Below, in pieces: positions 1 to 10,668 of a stretch of 64,000 bases of DNA. Location of the stretch: contig NC_058496.1 in assembly GCF_020382885.2 (NCBI RefSeq), positions 1,087,001 through 1,151,000 of the forward strand, given 5' to 3'. A program made the translations under genes and the position numbers. Source of the stretch: Scatophagus argus (Eukaryota > Chordata > Actinopteri > Scatophagidae). Position 1 is the stretch's first letter, and each line of letters starts with the position of its first letter. The notes below the pieces were generated by a model, which ran no database searches, was not told the origin of the DNA, and worked only from the letters and a program-made list of their open reading frames with translations.

Positions 1-2
1 GC

Positions 3-1517
3 GTCTGTGAGGACTCGAGCAGCAGCGATGATGAGGAGCTCAGGAGGTGTCAGGAGGCCGTGTGGGACGCACGGAGCGACAGGACGGAAGGTCAGTACGG
101 AGAGGCGAAGTGAACGCGTCTGCGCAGTAGACACGAGACGTTAGCCTGGTCAGAGGTCCGGTAACGGACTTCGTAACGTTAACGAGACGCTCGCAGTTCA
201 GACTCCGGAGCTCGTTAACTCGCTTTAATCCCGCACATCGTGCGGCTTTTCGCTGAACCTGCTGTGCTTCATCGCGTTAACCTGTCGGTGTCTGCTGCCG
301 TCTGTGTTGTAGGTGGAGACGTCAGGGCGCAGCAGTCAAAGCGGTAAGAAGTACTGCACTTCGGTACACGTTTGAGGTACTGAGTCTTTTGTTTTCGTCT
401 TTGTACTCGTGATGTACTTCGGAGCTTCAGGATTCTGTGCCGTTTCAGTCACGTGAAGGCTTCAGGTACTGCCGGACTGTTGGATCGAAAACCACAAAGA
501 TCGTATAAACCTGAGCTTTTGTTTAGAAACCCCTCAGCACTTTTCACTGCACTGCATTCACCTGATAGCTTTAGTGACTCTGCACGAGTCGCTGCTGATG
601 TGTGAACATGAGATGAAGGCAGTCTGGTCTCGCTGTGCCGCAGTGCTGTCGTCGCTGACCACGAACACGACGGGAACGAGCTCCAGGTCTCTCAGGGCTT
701 CCGGGCGCACGTCGCTAAGAAGCTGGGACACCTTCTCGACAGGTAAGTCGTCGGACTCTGCAGAAACGCTCTCGGGTTTCTGTGAGCGTAACACCTGACT
801 TGTGTCTGTGATGGTCAGTTGCATTGCAGAGGTACAGACTGAATCTTCGTCCTGCGTGGAGGCGGTGAAACGTGATGAAGATGAAGGTACCTTTCTCTTC
901 ATTCTGATGCTGTTCGATGCTGTTGATTAAAGGTGAAACTTCTCGACTGTGACTTTTCTTTTCATTTTTCAGGATTCCTTCTGTTTTCTACGTCAGTCCC
1001 GGGACGGCCGGCCGAGGATCCTCCGGCTCCTGTGAGGCGTCGGCCTGCTCCCAGCTCGAGGTTCTTCTGCTTTGATTCGGTTTTTCAGAGCTTAACTTTG
1101 CGTGGTCTGTATGTTAATAATATTTTGCATTTCTCTGCTGGGCACAGCGACAGCGACAGCGAGATGGAAACGAGACTGAAGGAGGCAGCCGTGTCCGTCA
1201 GAGACCTCCTACCCTCAGCGTCCTCCACTCCCTCAGCAGAGCCTCCGCGTTCAGACAAACCCAAGAAGAAGAAGAAGAAGAAGAAGGAGGTGGAGGAGGA
1301 ACTGGCAGAGGGAGAGGAGGCTCACGTTGTCAAGAAGATGAAAAAGAAGAAACCGAGTCGAGAAGAGAGCGACTCTGCAGCTTCTCTTCACGTCCAAAGC
1401 GACGGTGAGCTCGGCAGCTCAGAGCGGGAAAACGTGCAGGAGGTCAAAGTGAAGCAGAAGAAGAAGAAGAAGAAGAAGAAGCGAGAAGGAAACACGGAGG
1501 AAGAAGCTTTGAACTGA
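3..1517 (+). CDS. custos: Custos homologue (C12orf43), 5' end missing
   Basis: Partial gene; the first exon runs off the left edge. Exons are 3-90, 313-343, 644-742, 819-886, 973-1060 and 1148-1517, all with GT-AG borders and matching phases, giving 247 visible residues. Recognisable family blocks are the acidic SSSSDDEELRRC near the start, DHEHDGNELQ followed by FRAHVAKKLGHLLD, FSTSVPG, and a second Ser/Asp acidic motif before an EAAVSVRDLL segment. The C-terminus has two long lysine runs encoded by AAG repeats, which fit nuclear localisation signals. The family is described as a nuclear regulator of Wnt/beta-catenin signalling in early vertebrate development. It lies tail-to-tail with hnf1a, as in human 12q24.31. 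An AATAAA is present at 1684-1689. Naming is by family blocks and synteny; the exon 4 acceptor (818) was chosen because it alone keeps the conserved frame. Confidence 0.85.
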
Positions 1518-1901
1518 ATCTTTTCTGACTGATCTTTCATTATGGGATGCTTGTCTGTCTGCTCGGACACGTGAAAGCTGCTCATTGAGGGAGCGTATGA
1601 GGCTGTGACACACAACATGCAGGCAACGTGTTGTTTACAAGTTTCATCTTTATGTACAATTTCTGAGCATCACTAAACATTTTAATAAAAATACATTTCG
1701 GTGTTGATTTTCAGTGATTGTCGTATCAAAAGTGAATCTTCTCTAATGTCGATTCTTGTTCGTACTACGATGGTTCGGAGCTTCGGAGGGTCGAGTCGTG
1801 ACTCCGGGTTCGGGTCTAGACGTTTACACCAGAGGTAGCTGTCGGTCCAAATCGGCGTCCGAGTCCCAAGTCCAGCTGACGGCGAGGAGACGCGAGCGCT
1901 T

Positions 1902-4900
1902 TCACTGCGCAGTAGACACCATCTGTGAGGGAATGAAGGAGCTGATGTCTGTCGGCGACGGCGGGAGGAGGTGAGACTGGTGGCTGTCTGTCGTCTGAGG
2001 AGCAGAATACAGCTCCAGGCTCTCCGAAGAAGCTGCGGACAGGAAACGGAGATGCTGTCAGTCGCGGCTGCACGCAGCACAGACGCCACAGATGGCAGTG
2101 AGAGTGTGTCACCGTTTTGAAATGTGCAGAAACAGACACGATGTCATCTGGATGCAGGTTACGGTGTAAAGGTGTATTCACAGCTGTGTACCTGGCACAG
2201 GTGTGTCTGGCTGCAGGTGTAGAGAGTCTTCTTGTAAAGGTGAGTCTGTTGGTTCCTCTGAATCTGCTGTTAGGATCTGAACAAAACAAAAAATCAAGGA
2301 GAGTTTCTGCCATTCGTGCCTGGACGAACCAACCATCCGTCAGAGCCAGTTACCTGTCTGACCGTGGCGAGGCTGGTCAGCGTCCCCAGGCTGCTGCTGT
2401 CGGTGATGACCATGGCCTGAGACAGCAGACTGGACGAGTGGTACTGCGGCGAGTCCGACTTGTTGTACACTGTAATGACAAACGGGCGAGTTAATCTTCA
2501 CTCTGCAGAAAACTCGTCCTGCGTCCTGGTCTTGCAGAAGCCTTACTGTGACACGGCAGCTGTGCCATGGTTGCCATGAAGGGACTGGCGCCCATGTGAC
2601 CCTGGAGCTGCTGGGATATTGGCTGCTGGGGGGAGGCGTGAAGCTGCTGCTGGAAGGAGATTGGCTGGAGAGTAGTGAACCCGCCCCCCATGTTGTTGAT
2701 GACAGGCACGGTCTGAGTCTGCGTCGAGGCCAAACCTGTGAACCACATTGATCTCTGAATGTTTCTGTTTGTCCTTAACGTAGAAAGGAAACTGTGACAG
2801 CTGCTGTTACCAATGAGAAGCGAGGACTCGCCCAGGCTCATGACGCTGGGCAGCGAGGCCATGATGAGGCTCTGCGAGGAGGCCGGGGAGGCAGACAGGC
2901 CGTGCAGTGAGGTCAGAGTGCTTACTGGGGGCAGTGGGCCACCGCTGGACGCCTGAGACCAGAGGACGACTTGGTCATGAGGACCGCAGTGCATGCAGTC
3001 GGTCTACGATATGAAGTGGGACGGACCCTGACGGAGCCCCTCACCTGTTTGGTGTTTTGTGTCTCGAGGAGTGTGTGGCTGGGCTCCAGCGGGACCGGAC
3101 TGACCACAAGGCGCCCCACTCTCTCCCCTCCCCCTCTGGGTGAGCTCATGGTGTCACACAGAATCTGATGGCTGTATTTCATACCTGGAAAGGAACAACA
3201 CTGGCAGAGTTCATACTTTACACCTACAGCAAACAATGGCAGCAAGAACTTCCTGAGAAATCCAGAACCTGTTCAGTCATGTCTGTTAGAGCTGTTGTTA
3301 TTACAGCAAAGGGTTAAAAAGACCAGAAAGGACCTGCACAGGTGAGTCTTGACCGAGCACAAGACAGAACATTACCAGGCTCAGGACTCGGTGGAAGGGT
3401 GGGGTGGGAAGAGGAGGCAGATTGGTTGGTAAAAGGTGTGTCCAGTGCCAGCTTGTGGCGGAAGGCCTCCTCTTTGCGGCGGTTGGCGAACCAGTTGTAC
3501 ACCCGGACCTCAGTAACCAGGTTGGAACCCAGGCCAGCGAGCTGGGAAGGAGACACGCCCCTCTGGAGACACTCGGCTCTGAGGGAGGAGGAGCACACTG
3601 TTACACTTAACCAAAGGATTTTGGTTCTCCAAACCGTTTTGAGTTTGACCAATCACGTACACATCATACTGAAGGTGCTGGCATGTGCACCAGACAGGCC
3701 CCCCAGGGGCTCAGGTGTTACATGCAGTATAAAAACATTGAGGTAACCTGGCAACCTCACAATATTAGTCTGTCCAGCTGCAGCTATGAGAAAGGAGAGT
3801 TACTCTGTACTGTGAGCTAGCTAGCCTGCAGGACGCCACCTTTCCTTTCCCAGGATGGAGACGGAACGTCAGAGTAGGGCGGGTTATTCCCTCGACATCC
3901 ACGGAAAAGAAAAGTCACGGAAGGTTAATTTTGTATTTTCTCACCATCCTGTAAGATCTATCAGTCTGAAGGCTCAGTTGTCTCGAGTCAATTAACGATT
4001 TATGGTTCGTTAAAATAATTTAGAGTTAATGTGAAAGTACAGTCAAGCTAGCAGCCCCGTGAGACTGACACAGTCATGCTAAGCTAACACTAACATGCTA
4101 ACATGGTTTAGCAGGTAATGTTGTCCAGGTTCACCATCTCAGTTAAGCTTGGTAGCAGGCTAACACAAATTAGCAGTAACCTTAAAGTACAGCTGAGGCT
4201 GATGGGAACGTCTTGAAATTCTGGACCTGATGATGGAGCCAAATGAAAAGTCAGAGGATCTCATGGCGGTACGTCCAGTCTGTCTTCAGTCTGGACCGCT
4301 GGGGCGGACAGACCACCAGACCAAACCTAATCGTTTTGTATTGCAGTTTAGGTGATGTACGTTAAAGACCTTTTCTCACGATTCTCTAAATACGGAGCTG
4401 TTCCTGTTATTTCACTACAGGGGCTGCTGATGGAAGAAGGTGATGCACCAATCGAGGCTGACGTCACCATCACTGCGTCTCACCTGTTACACTCGTCCAC
4501 TAACCCCTCTCTCTCCTCCTTGCTGGGGTTCTTCTGTCGTTCGTAGGCGTGGAACAGGATCTGCAGGGACGCCGGGCCCCATTTGAACCTGTTCCTCCGG
4601 CCCTTCCTGGTGTCCTCCCCCTGCTCCTCCACGGATGACATGCCGTGTTTGGCGTTGGTGAATTCTGTAAAGGGATGGTTACTCTTTTCATTGTGGTCTT
4701 TCTGACACCTGATGCCGGGAAATGAGGGTTTTGCAGCTCCGCAGCCGCTTGTGTACTCACGCTGGCTGATCTCGCATTGCTTCTTGACGTACCAGGTGTA
4801 CAGAGCGGCCCTCTTCTGGTTCTTCATGGGCGTGCCTTTGTTGAGGTGCTGCGAGAGGTGGGACTGGTTGAGTCCAGTGGACTCCACCACCTCTCTCTGA

Positions 4901-6158
4901 GGGAGGTTGTGCTGCTGCATGTAGCTTTTCACCATCTTTGCCACATGCCAGGGGTCCCCCCTGTTGGACAAAGACAACATGTCTGTGTGCAGCTACTCTG
5001 CTCTCTTTTGTTCTTGTTTACTGTATTTGTTGAAGGTGAAGTGGAACCCTTTTCTTTGCCACAGTATGTTATAACAGTGAGACTGTTCAACGGGTGGAGT
5101 TTGTCTCGACATGAGACGCAACGCGTGTCCACTCAGAGGGAAGTGCGGGGAGGCTTGTTGACCGAGGCAGATAAGGAAAGCACACAGGGCCAAAGTCCAG
5201 CCCTTTCAGATCACTGGAGGGGAAAAACGTCTAAAAGGTTTATGAAGCCTAATTTAACGCTTTCTAACTGTCACTTCAGGAGCAGATAAAATACACACAA
5301 CTTAAGAAATGCTTCACTTTACCAGACTCACAGTTTTTAGACGTGATTTTAGGCAGTAAAATGTAAGAAAACATTTAAAGAGCCGCTTAACCACCATGTT
5401 AATATTTTCTGTAAAAAATGAGTCTGACAAATCGCGCACAGCGTATTTCAAACAGGAGAAAAGAGGCCTGAAACCTGCACACAGACATATCAGTCGAGCC
5501 TTATGTCAACACAGCCTCACATGACCAGCCCTACTCCACTAATCTTCACCTCTGCATGCAGCTTATTTATTAAGAAATGGCCAGAGAATAATGATGGGGT
5601 GGGTAATTAGTAACTAGCAAAGGAGGAACCCTCTTTAAATTCGCCCCAGAAGCCAGAGAGAGACAGACAGAGCGGCAGGAGAAGGAGGGAGGGATTGGTA
5701 AAGAGAAGACGTAAACTACTCAGCTCATTAGCGTTGTAATACAGGAGTGAGCCGTTCGGGGCTTTCTAATTTCACCTGATCAGGTGGCACTGGCAGGCTC
5801 AGACAAACACTCAGCGACAGGTTAAGGTGGTTGTACTGGTGCTGCGGAGCTTCCAGAGAAGGTCTACTTACTGCAGGAGCTGGTCCACCTGGGCCCTGAG
5901 TTTGGCCGCCTCCTCCGGGGGAAGCTTCTCCAGCTCTCTGAATATGGCCGGTGGAAAGTCCATTTCTCCCTCCTCGGAGCTCTCTCCGTCCCCCCTCTCT
6001 GCCTTCTCGGCACCGGAAGTCGCCCTGTCTCGCTCCAGTTCCCCGATGGCTTGGACCAGGACATCCCGAGACAGTCCGGATCCCAGCAGGGCCCAGATCA
6101 GCTGCTCCTGAAGGGCTGTCAGGCGGCTCGGCCTCGCCTTGGCTGCCCTCTCCTCCAT
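1902..6158 (-). CDS. hnf1a: Hepatocyte nuclear factor 1-alpha (HNF1 homeobox A)
   Basis: Complete ten-exon gene on the minus strand: 6158-5872, 4960-4761, 4664-4484, 3578-3376, 3184-3045, 2952-2811, 2735-2547, 2469-2354, 2276-2192, 2032-1902; 557 residues. Exon 1 holds the N-terminal dimerisation helices ([20 protein letters not shown]) and ends before the linker. Exon 2 encodes the POU-specific domain ([20 protein letters not shown]), and exons 3-4 encode the atypical homeodomain ([11 protein letters not shown] through [14 protein letters not shown]), which has the long insert typical of HNF1. Exons 5-10 form the Ser/Pro/Gln-rich activation region, with conserved [42 protein letters not shown] and a C-terminal [11 protein letters not shown]. 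It is a dimeric transcription factor of liver, pancreas, gut and kidney. It is shorter than the mammalian protein (about 630) through loss in the activation domain. The start at 6158 was chosen because it directly precedes the dimerisation helix. Confidence 0.96.
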
Positions 6159-6423
6159 TACTCTGACGCCTTGCCTCGCTGCCGCCTCGCAAACAAACAC
6201 TGCTCACATGTGCACTTCCACGCTCAGACGGGCCTCATTATGTTTGTAGTCCTTCTTCAGCTCAAGAGAACTTTCATTTTCCCTGTGCTGAATTTCCTCC
6301 CGATGTGTCCCGAGCTGCCTGGCTTTCGCTCTCCACCTGCTGTTTTGCTTTCAAAGGTCAATTTTCTTTTTTTTTCTTTTTTCAACCCTCCTCCTCTTCA
6401 CCCCCTCCTCCTTACATGCGCCC

Positions 6424-6475
6424 TGTGAACTTTGTCCCCACTCCCTCAGTCCCCAACTGTGACCAAAGTGCAATT
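6424..6475 (-). promoter_or_regulatory. Candidate HNF4A sites upstream of hnf1a
   Basis: About 270-310 bp upstream of the hnf1a start, the minus strand carries CAAAGTTCA (6434-6426), a core HNF4 half-site arrangement. A second similar element, CCAAAGTGCA, lies at 6463-6472. In mammals the HNF1A promoter contains a functional HNF4A site of the form CCAAAGTTCA, so the position and sequence fit a conserved HNF4A-to-HNF1A input. The function is inferred, not shown. Confidence 0.45.
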
Positions 6476-7093
6476 TAAAAAGAATAAATCAACGTGAGGG
6501 GACGTTGCGGGGGCGGCAGACCAGGACCCAGAGCCTCACAGAGAGGTTGTGTGCTGAGATGTTTCTGACTTCACGGTGAGGCAGAGACAGAGAAGACATC
6601 GTCACTCGTTTCTTTCATTCCTGGATGTTCCAAACTTTGATGTTGGCTCATGAAAAATGTCAAAATAAAAGCACAGGGCAAAATCAAATGAAGTGAGCAG
6701 GAACATGTGCAGTGTGTCATATGTTGCCACTAGAGAGCGCTGTCGCTTCACCTCTGCTTTGCATACGGTGTGTGTGTGACATGCAATGGTGGAAGAAGTC
6801 CACAGGTTACCAGTACCACAATGTAAAAATACTCCAATACAACTAAATATCATGTCTTAGTAAAAGTACAGATCAGCACTTAATTGTTGTGGACTCTTAA
6901 AGTGCAGTAAACAACTCTGTGCTGCTTTAGGACGAGTTTCTGCGTGCGACTGATGTGTCAGGAAGTACAGAAAGATCTTTCTCTTTTATCTGTATTTATT
7001 TCCTCTTGTGTGATGTAGACGTCTATTCTTTTTATTTTGAAATGTTTTTGATTTTGTGCATTTTGTCTGATCGTTTCCTGACGTTTCTTTTCA

Positions 7094-7254
7094 TTAAAGG
7101 AACAGTTCAATTCAGCCATTCTCTCCACGCCCCTGATGCTGACAGGAAGTCCGGTCAAGTTTCTCAGTCCACAAAACGTTTGTGGAGCCTCACAGCAAAA
7201 CAGCGTCGCAACCTTCTGATGAGCTTCTCACTTTGGGGTGAACTGTTCCTTTAA
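7094..7254. mobile_element. MITE with 16-bp perfect terminal inverted repeats and TTAA ends
   Basis: Starts TTAAAGGAACAGTTCA (7094-7109) and ends with its exact reverse complement TGAACTGTTCCTTTAA (7239-7254); 161 bp and non-coding. The TTAA at both ends fits a TTAA-targeting DNA transposon superfamily (piggyBac or Kolobok). Related copies lie at 26183-26350 and 31568-31696, with single ends at 29204, 33401 and 52154. Confidence 0.75.
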
Positions 7255-9734
7255 TGTGTCTGGATGTTGTTGTTTTGTCCTCCTGCTTTGCAGCCTTCTG
7301 CTCACCTGTTGGTGGTTCGTTACCGCTCACCTCCACGTTAACGTTTAGCGCCGCAGACTGCAGACATGAGGCACATTTTGTGCAGTTGATTGTTTTGAAA
7401 GACTTTGTTCTTTCGGTAAAAAGCAGCTGAGCACAAGTTTGGAGCTGAACTTTTTCCGGCTTTTCTGCACTGAATGAGATTTATTTGTATGTCTCTGACC
7501 CGCCCCTGTGGTTTTTGTCAGAGTCGTCTGGAATGATAAGTTGGAAGCAGAACGAGGACAAAACTGAATGGGAGGAAAACCTTTGAGCGTTAATGCAGTC
7601 CTTTATCTTTTCTCTGTCTTTCAGTGTAAAACGCTCACTTTCTCTGCCCGGATCACCTTATACCGTTCTCAGGTTCGGCCTATCAGCACCTTTTTGTGCG
7701 GAGCTCCTGTTACCCCACCCCACCCTTGGGAAGATGGCATTATACTGTATTTGGACGGGTAACAGAGCTCCCTCTATCTCCCTGAGACATGCCACTGACC
7801 TGTAATTAAGTCCCTTTGTGCTGTTCAGAGAAAAGTCCTCGGCGGACCGGACAGAGGGCAGAGTGTGTGTGGATTTCCAGCAGCTCAGATACTGCTGTGA
7901 CTAATGCTCCACCACACAAGCTGGGTTTATCAAAATGGACCACATGCAGCACACATTAGAGCTCGCATTTTCCCTCTGCGGAGAACTCAAAGCTACGCTG
8001 ATTGGTAATGAGATACAGTCCACACTGTCCATCTCTCATTAGTGGGCCATTGCTGGCTGTGTTCTCGCCGCTCCCTCGCTCTCAGTCCCCGTCCCTGCCA
8101 TTCAACCCCATTGATCATGCATGCAGAAATTTAACACACCCCTTAATTCCTGTCCAAATAGCCCCTGTCCCACTTCCAGAGCCTCGTCTGCTCGTCTGCA
8201 GAGTGCGTGCAGGCACTCGGCGAGGACAGAGTGTCTCAGAGAGGACAATCACAAATAAATCTGGTGCTGCTGCTCTGAGTATCCGTGGGTTTCATAGACA
8301 TAAACTCAAACAACAGAAAGTCTGAGGCTCGGGCGGGACGGCGTCCATTTTGCAGCCGGCCGTAAGTCAAAGCCGTCATTGTCTCGCAGCGGCTCAGGCC
8401 ATTGATTGGCCTTAACATTGGTGAGCAGGTCACATGTTGAGTCAGTGTTGAGAAGATTAACCGGAGCTGGCTTTGGTGCTAATTAAATACTTAAACCCCA
8501 GCAATGAATGAGCACACAGACCTCCTGTTACACCACCGCGCCTAACGCGTTCGGTTCAAGTACTTTCATTTCAGCTAAAAAACCGTCAGCTAATTTTATA
8601 AGTTCGGTGTGGGTCACATGTAATGCAGAGTTTTCATGCCCTGTTGAGTCTGTGTGGATAAATGAAGCAGCTCGAGTGTGATTTCTTGTTTGAAGTGTGT
8701 TACTTTAATGTATAACACCTGAATAAACACATTATGTTCACCTCTGATTTTGTATTCAATGTCTGAATAAACACATGAGGTTTGTGTATGAGTTTACATT
8801 AATAGAATTTAATCAGACTCAGTTATTTAGCTTACTCCCACTGACTCCACACGATTTGCATTAAATGTTAGATTGAACTTATGTTTATTAAAACGTTGTG
8901 TTTGGGGTGTATGGAGTGTTGAAGCAGAGTCGGGCCTGATGGGTGGATTAAAGGAGAAACATTAGCTCCATGTTGACTTTTCATTATTCAAGCAGGACTG
9001 ATAACTGAGCTCTTAACCACTGCAGGCCAACAGTCCTGATTCACTTTGTGGCTTCGCTGACCTTTAGGGACCACTTTTACAACAGAGCCGTTAGCGCACG
9101 TCTTTAACCAGGCTGAACTGACAGCTCTTCACATTAAAATCTTTACAACAACTGAACTGAACTTGAACTGTCAGAGACTTCGGTGTAATCATGAAAGTAT
9201 TTCTAAGATCAACGCAGAGGAGTTCTTGCCACTTTGTTTTTTAAAGCTTTACCCAAATGTTGTGTTGCTAAAAAGTAGCAAGAATTTGACAGGAAGTGAG
9301 GAGATTCCGCCTTCATAATAAAAGCCTTACATTTTTCTGATGTAGGATTTTGCATTTAAGCATTAAAATGTCCAAAAACGCCTCAACCTGTGTTATTTAT
9401 TTTGTTGAGTTTTGTACTTACATGATCCCAAATGCTATTCCAACAGTGTTCAAACCCAGAGTAATGTGTAGTTTTATTTTTCAAGCTACCATTTCCTGTC
9501 ACTGTCGCCTCGAGGAGAGTCAGAATGAGGAAGGAAGGAAGGCGTGACTAAAGTGAATAAAACTTTAAACATGACCTCGTCTGTGAACAGTTCTGTCAGG
9601 TAAGATAGATTTTCAACAGCAATACTAGTGACGCCAAGTCCCATGATCCCACACTGCTCACGTATTATTGTTTTTACTGAGAGACCCCTAGTGGCAGAAA
9701 CTGTGTACTGTCACTTGATGTTTCTTAGCTTTCA

Positions 9735-9905
9735 GAATCGGAATCAGCTTCAAGTACGTGTGACTCTACAAGGGGTTTGACTCCGGATTTTTCTCTCTCC
9801 TGTGCACCATACAAAATACAAGATAACAAATTATAATAATAATAAAAAGTATTTACAAGAATAAAATAAAGGATCTAAATATATGTACATGTAGTGCAAA
9901 CAGTG
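9735..9905. repeat. Teleost interspersed repeat fragment
   Basis: The block GGAATCAGCTTCAAGTACGTG ... GGGGTTTGACTCCGG ... followed by an A/T-rich ATAATAATAAAAAGTATTTAC stretch resembles a very common teleost repeat tail ('tttattggccaagtatgtg ... ggaatttgactccgg'). The family assignment is from memory of fish genomes. It lies between hnf1a and msi1 and has no coding potential. Confidence 0.5.
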
Positions 9906-10279
9906 CGATGGTTTTCATGATGTTTTTTGACTCTGTGATGTTTCCTTTAAATTCAGTCAGAACGTGAAGCGTTGTGTAAACGTGCTGCAGTTCTAACTCA
10001 GACTCTCGCGATAAAATCTTGTATGCTAGTTAGCAACACCTGTATCACTAGCTAGCGTAGGTGTTTCACTTTAACCAGTAACTTAGAGATAAAACTGACG
10101 CAAGTTTAAACAAATTTTAGGCAGCAGAAGACAAATGCAGCACATCCAAAAGGTAAGTCTCATACCTCAAAGGCAGCTTTTGTTGTTCAGGTGAAACGGC
10201 GCGGACCTTTTTATCTCAGGCAGAGTGAGAGAGAGGATCCTACTGCGCATGTGCAGAGGAAGTGTCATCACTTCAGCTG

Positions 10280-10668
10280 ATCTCTGACTGAGGGAGTTGA
10301 TTGTGTTTCATTGCCCTCTGGTACAATTTCTCCCCGTTGTCCCCAACTTATTTGTGATTATGATATGGAAAAACCCGCCACCGGGTTTTTATTTTGAAAG
10401 GCTGCGGCGGAAGCGGTGCAGGTGATGTCTGTAAATTGACGCCGAAGCCGCGTGTCTCGGTGGTGGGATGAGTGAAAGACAGCAGCGGGGACTGAGCGGA
10501 GGAGGAGGAGGAGTCTGTCCCAGCCTGCATCTGGCCCGCTCCCCTCTCTGTCACCCCGGGCCAAACCCGCCCCGCTGCTCTCACTCACTCTGCGCCTGTC
10601 CTCCAGCACGGTACGGCTCGGCTCGGCTCGGCTCGGACACTCACTCACACTCGCAGCGAGGACACGGA
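10280..10668 (+). promoter_or_regulatory. msi1 promoter and 5' UTR (GC-rich)
   Basis: GC- and CpG-rich sequence directly upstream of the msi1 start codon, with a run of GGCTC pentamers at about 10613-10636 and GC-box-like CCCCGCCC elements. No TATA box is evident. The exact transcription start cannot be placed from sequence alone. Confidence 0.45.

Larger units (their letters stand above)
6159..10270. other. Intergenic region between hnf1a and msi1
   Basis: Divergent spacer with no open frame that resembles a known protein. It holds the hnf1a promoter near its left end, a piece of a teleost 'AAGTACTTTTACT' type repeat near 6800-6880, a short inverted-repeat element (7094-7254), an AT-rich stretch, and a repeat tail near 9735-9905. 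Some high-complexity blocks (7680-7780, 8080-8180, 8380-8470) could be conserved non-coding elements, but that cannot be judged without alignment. Confidence 0.6.
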
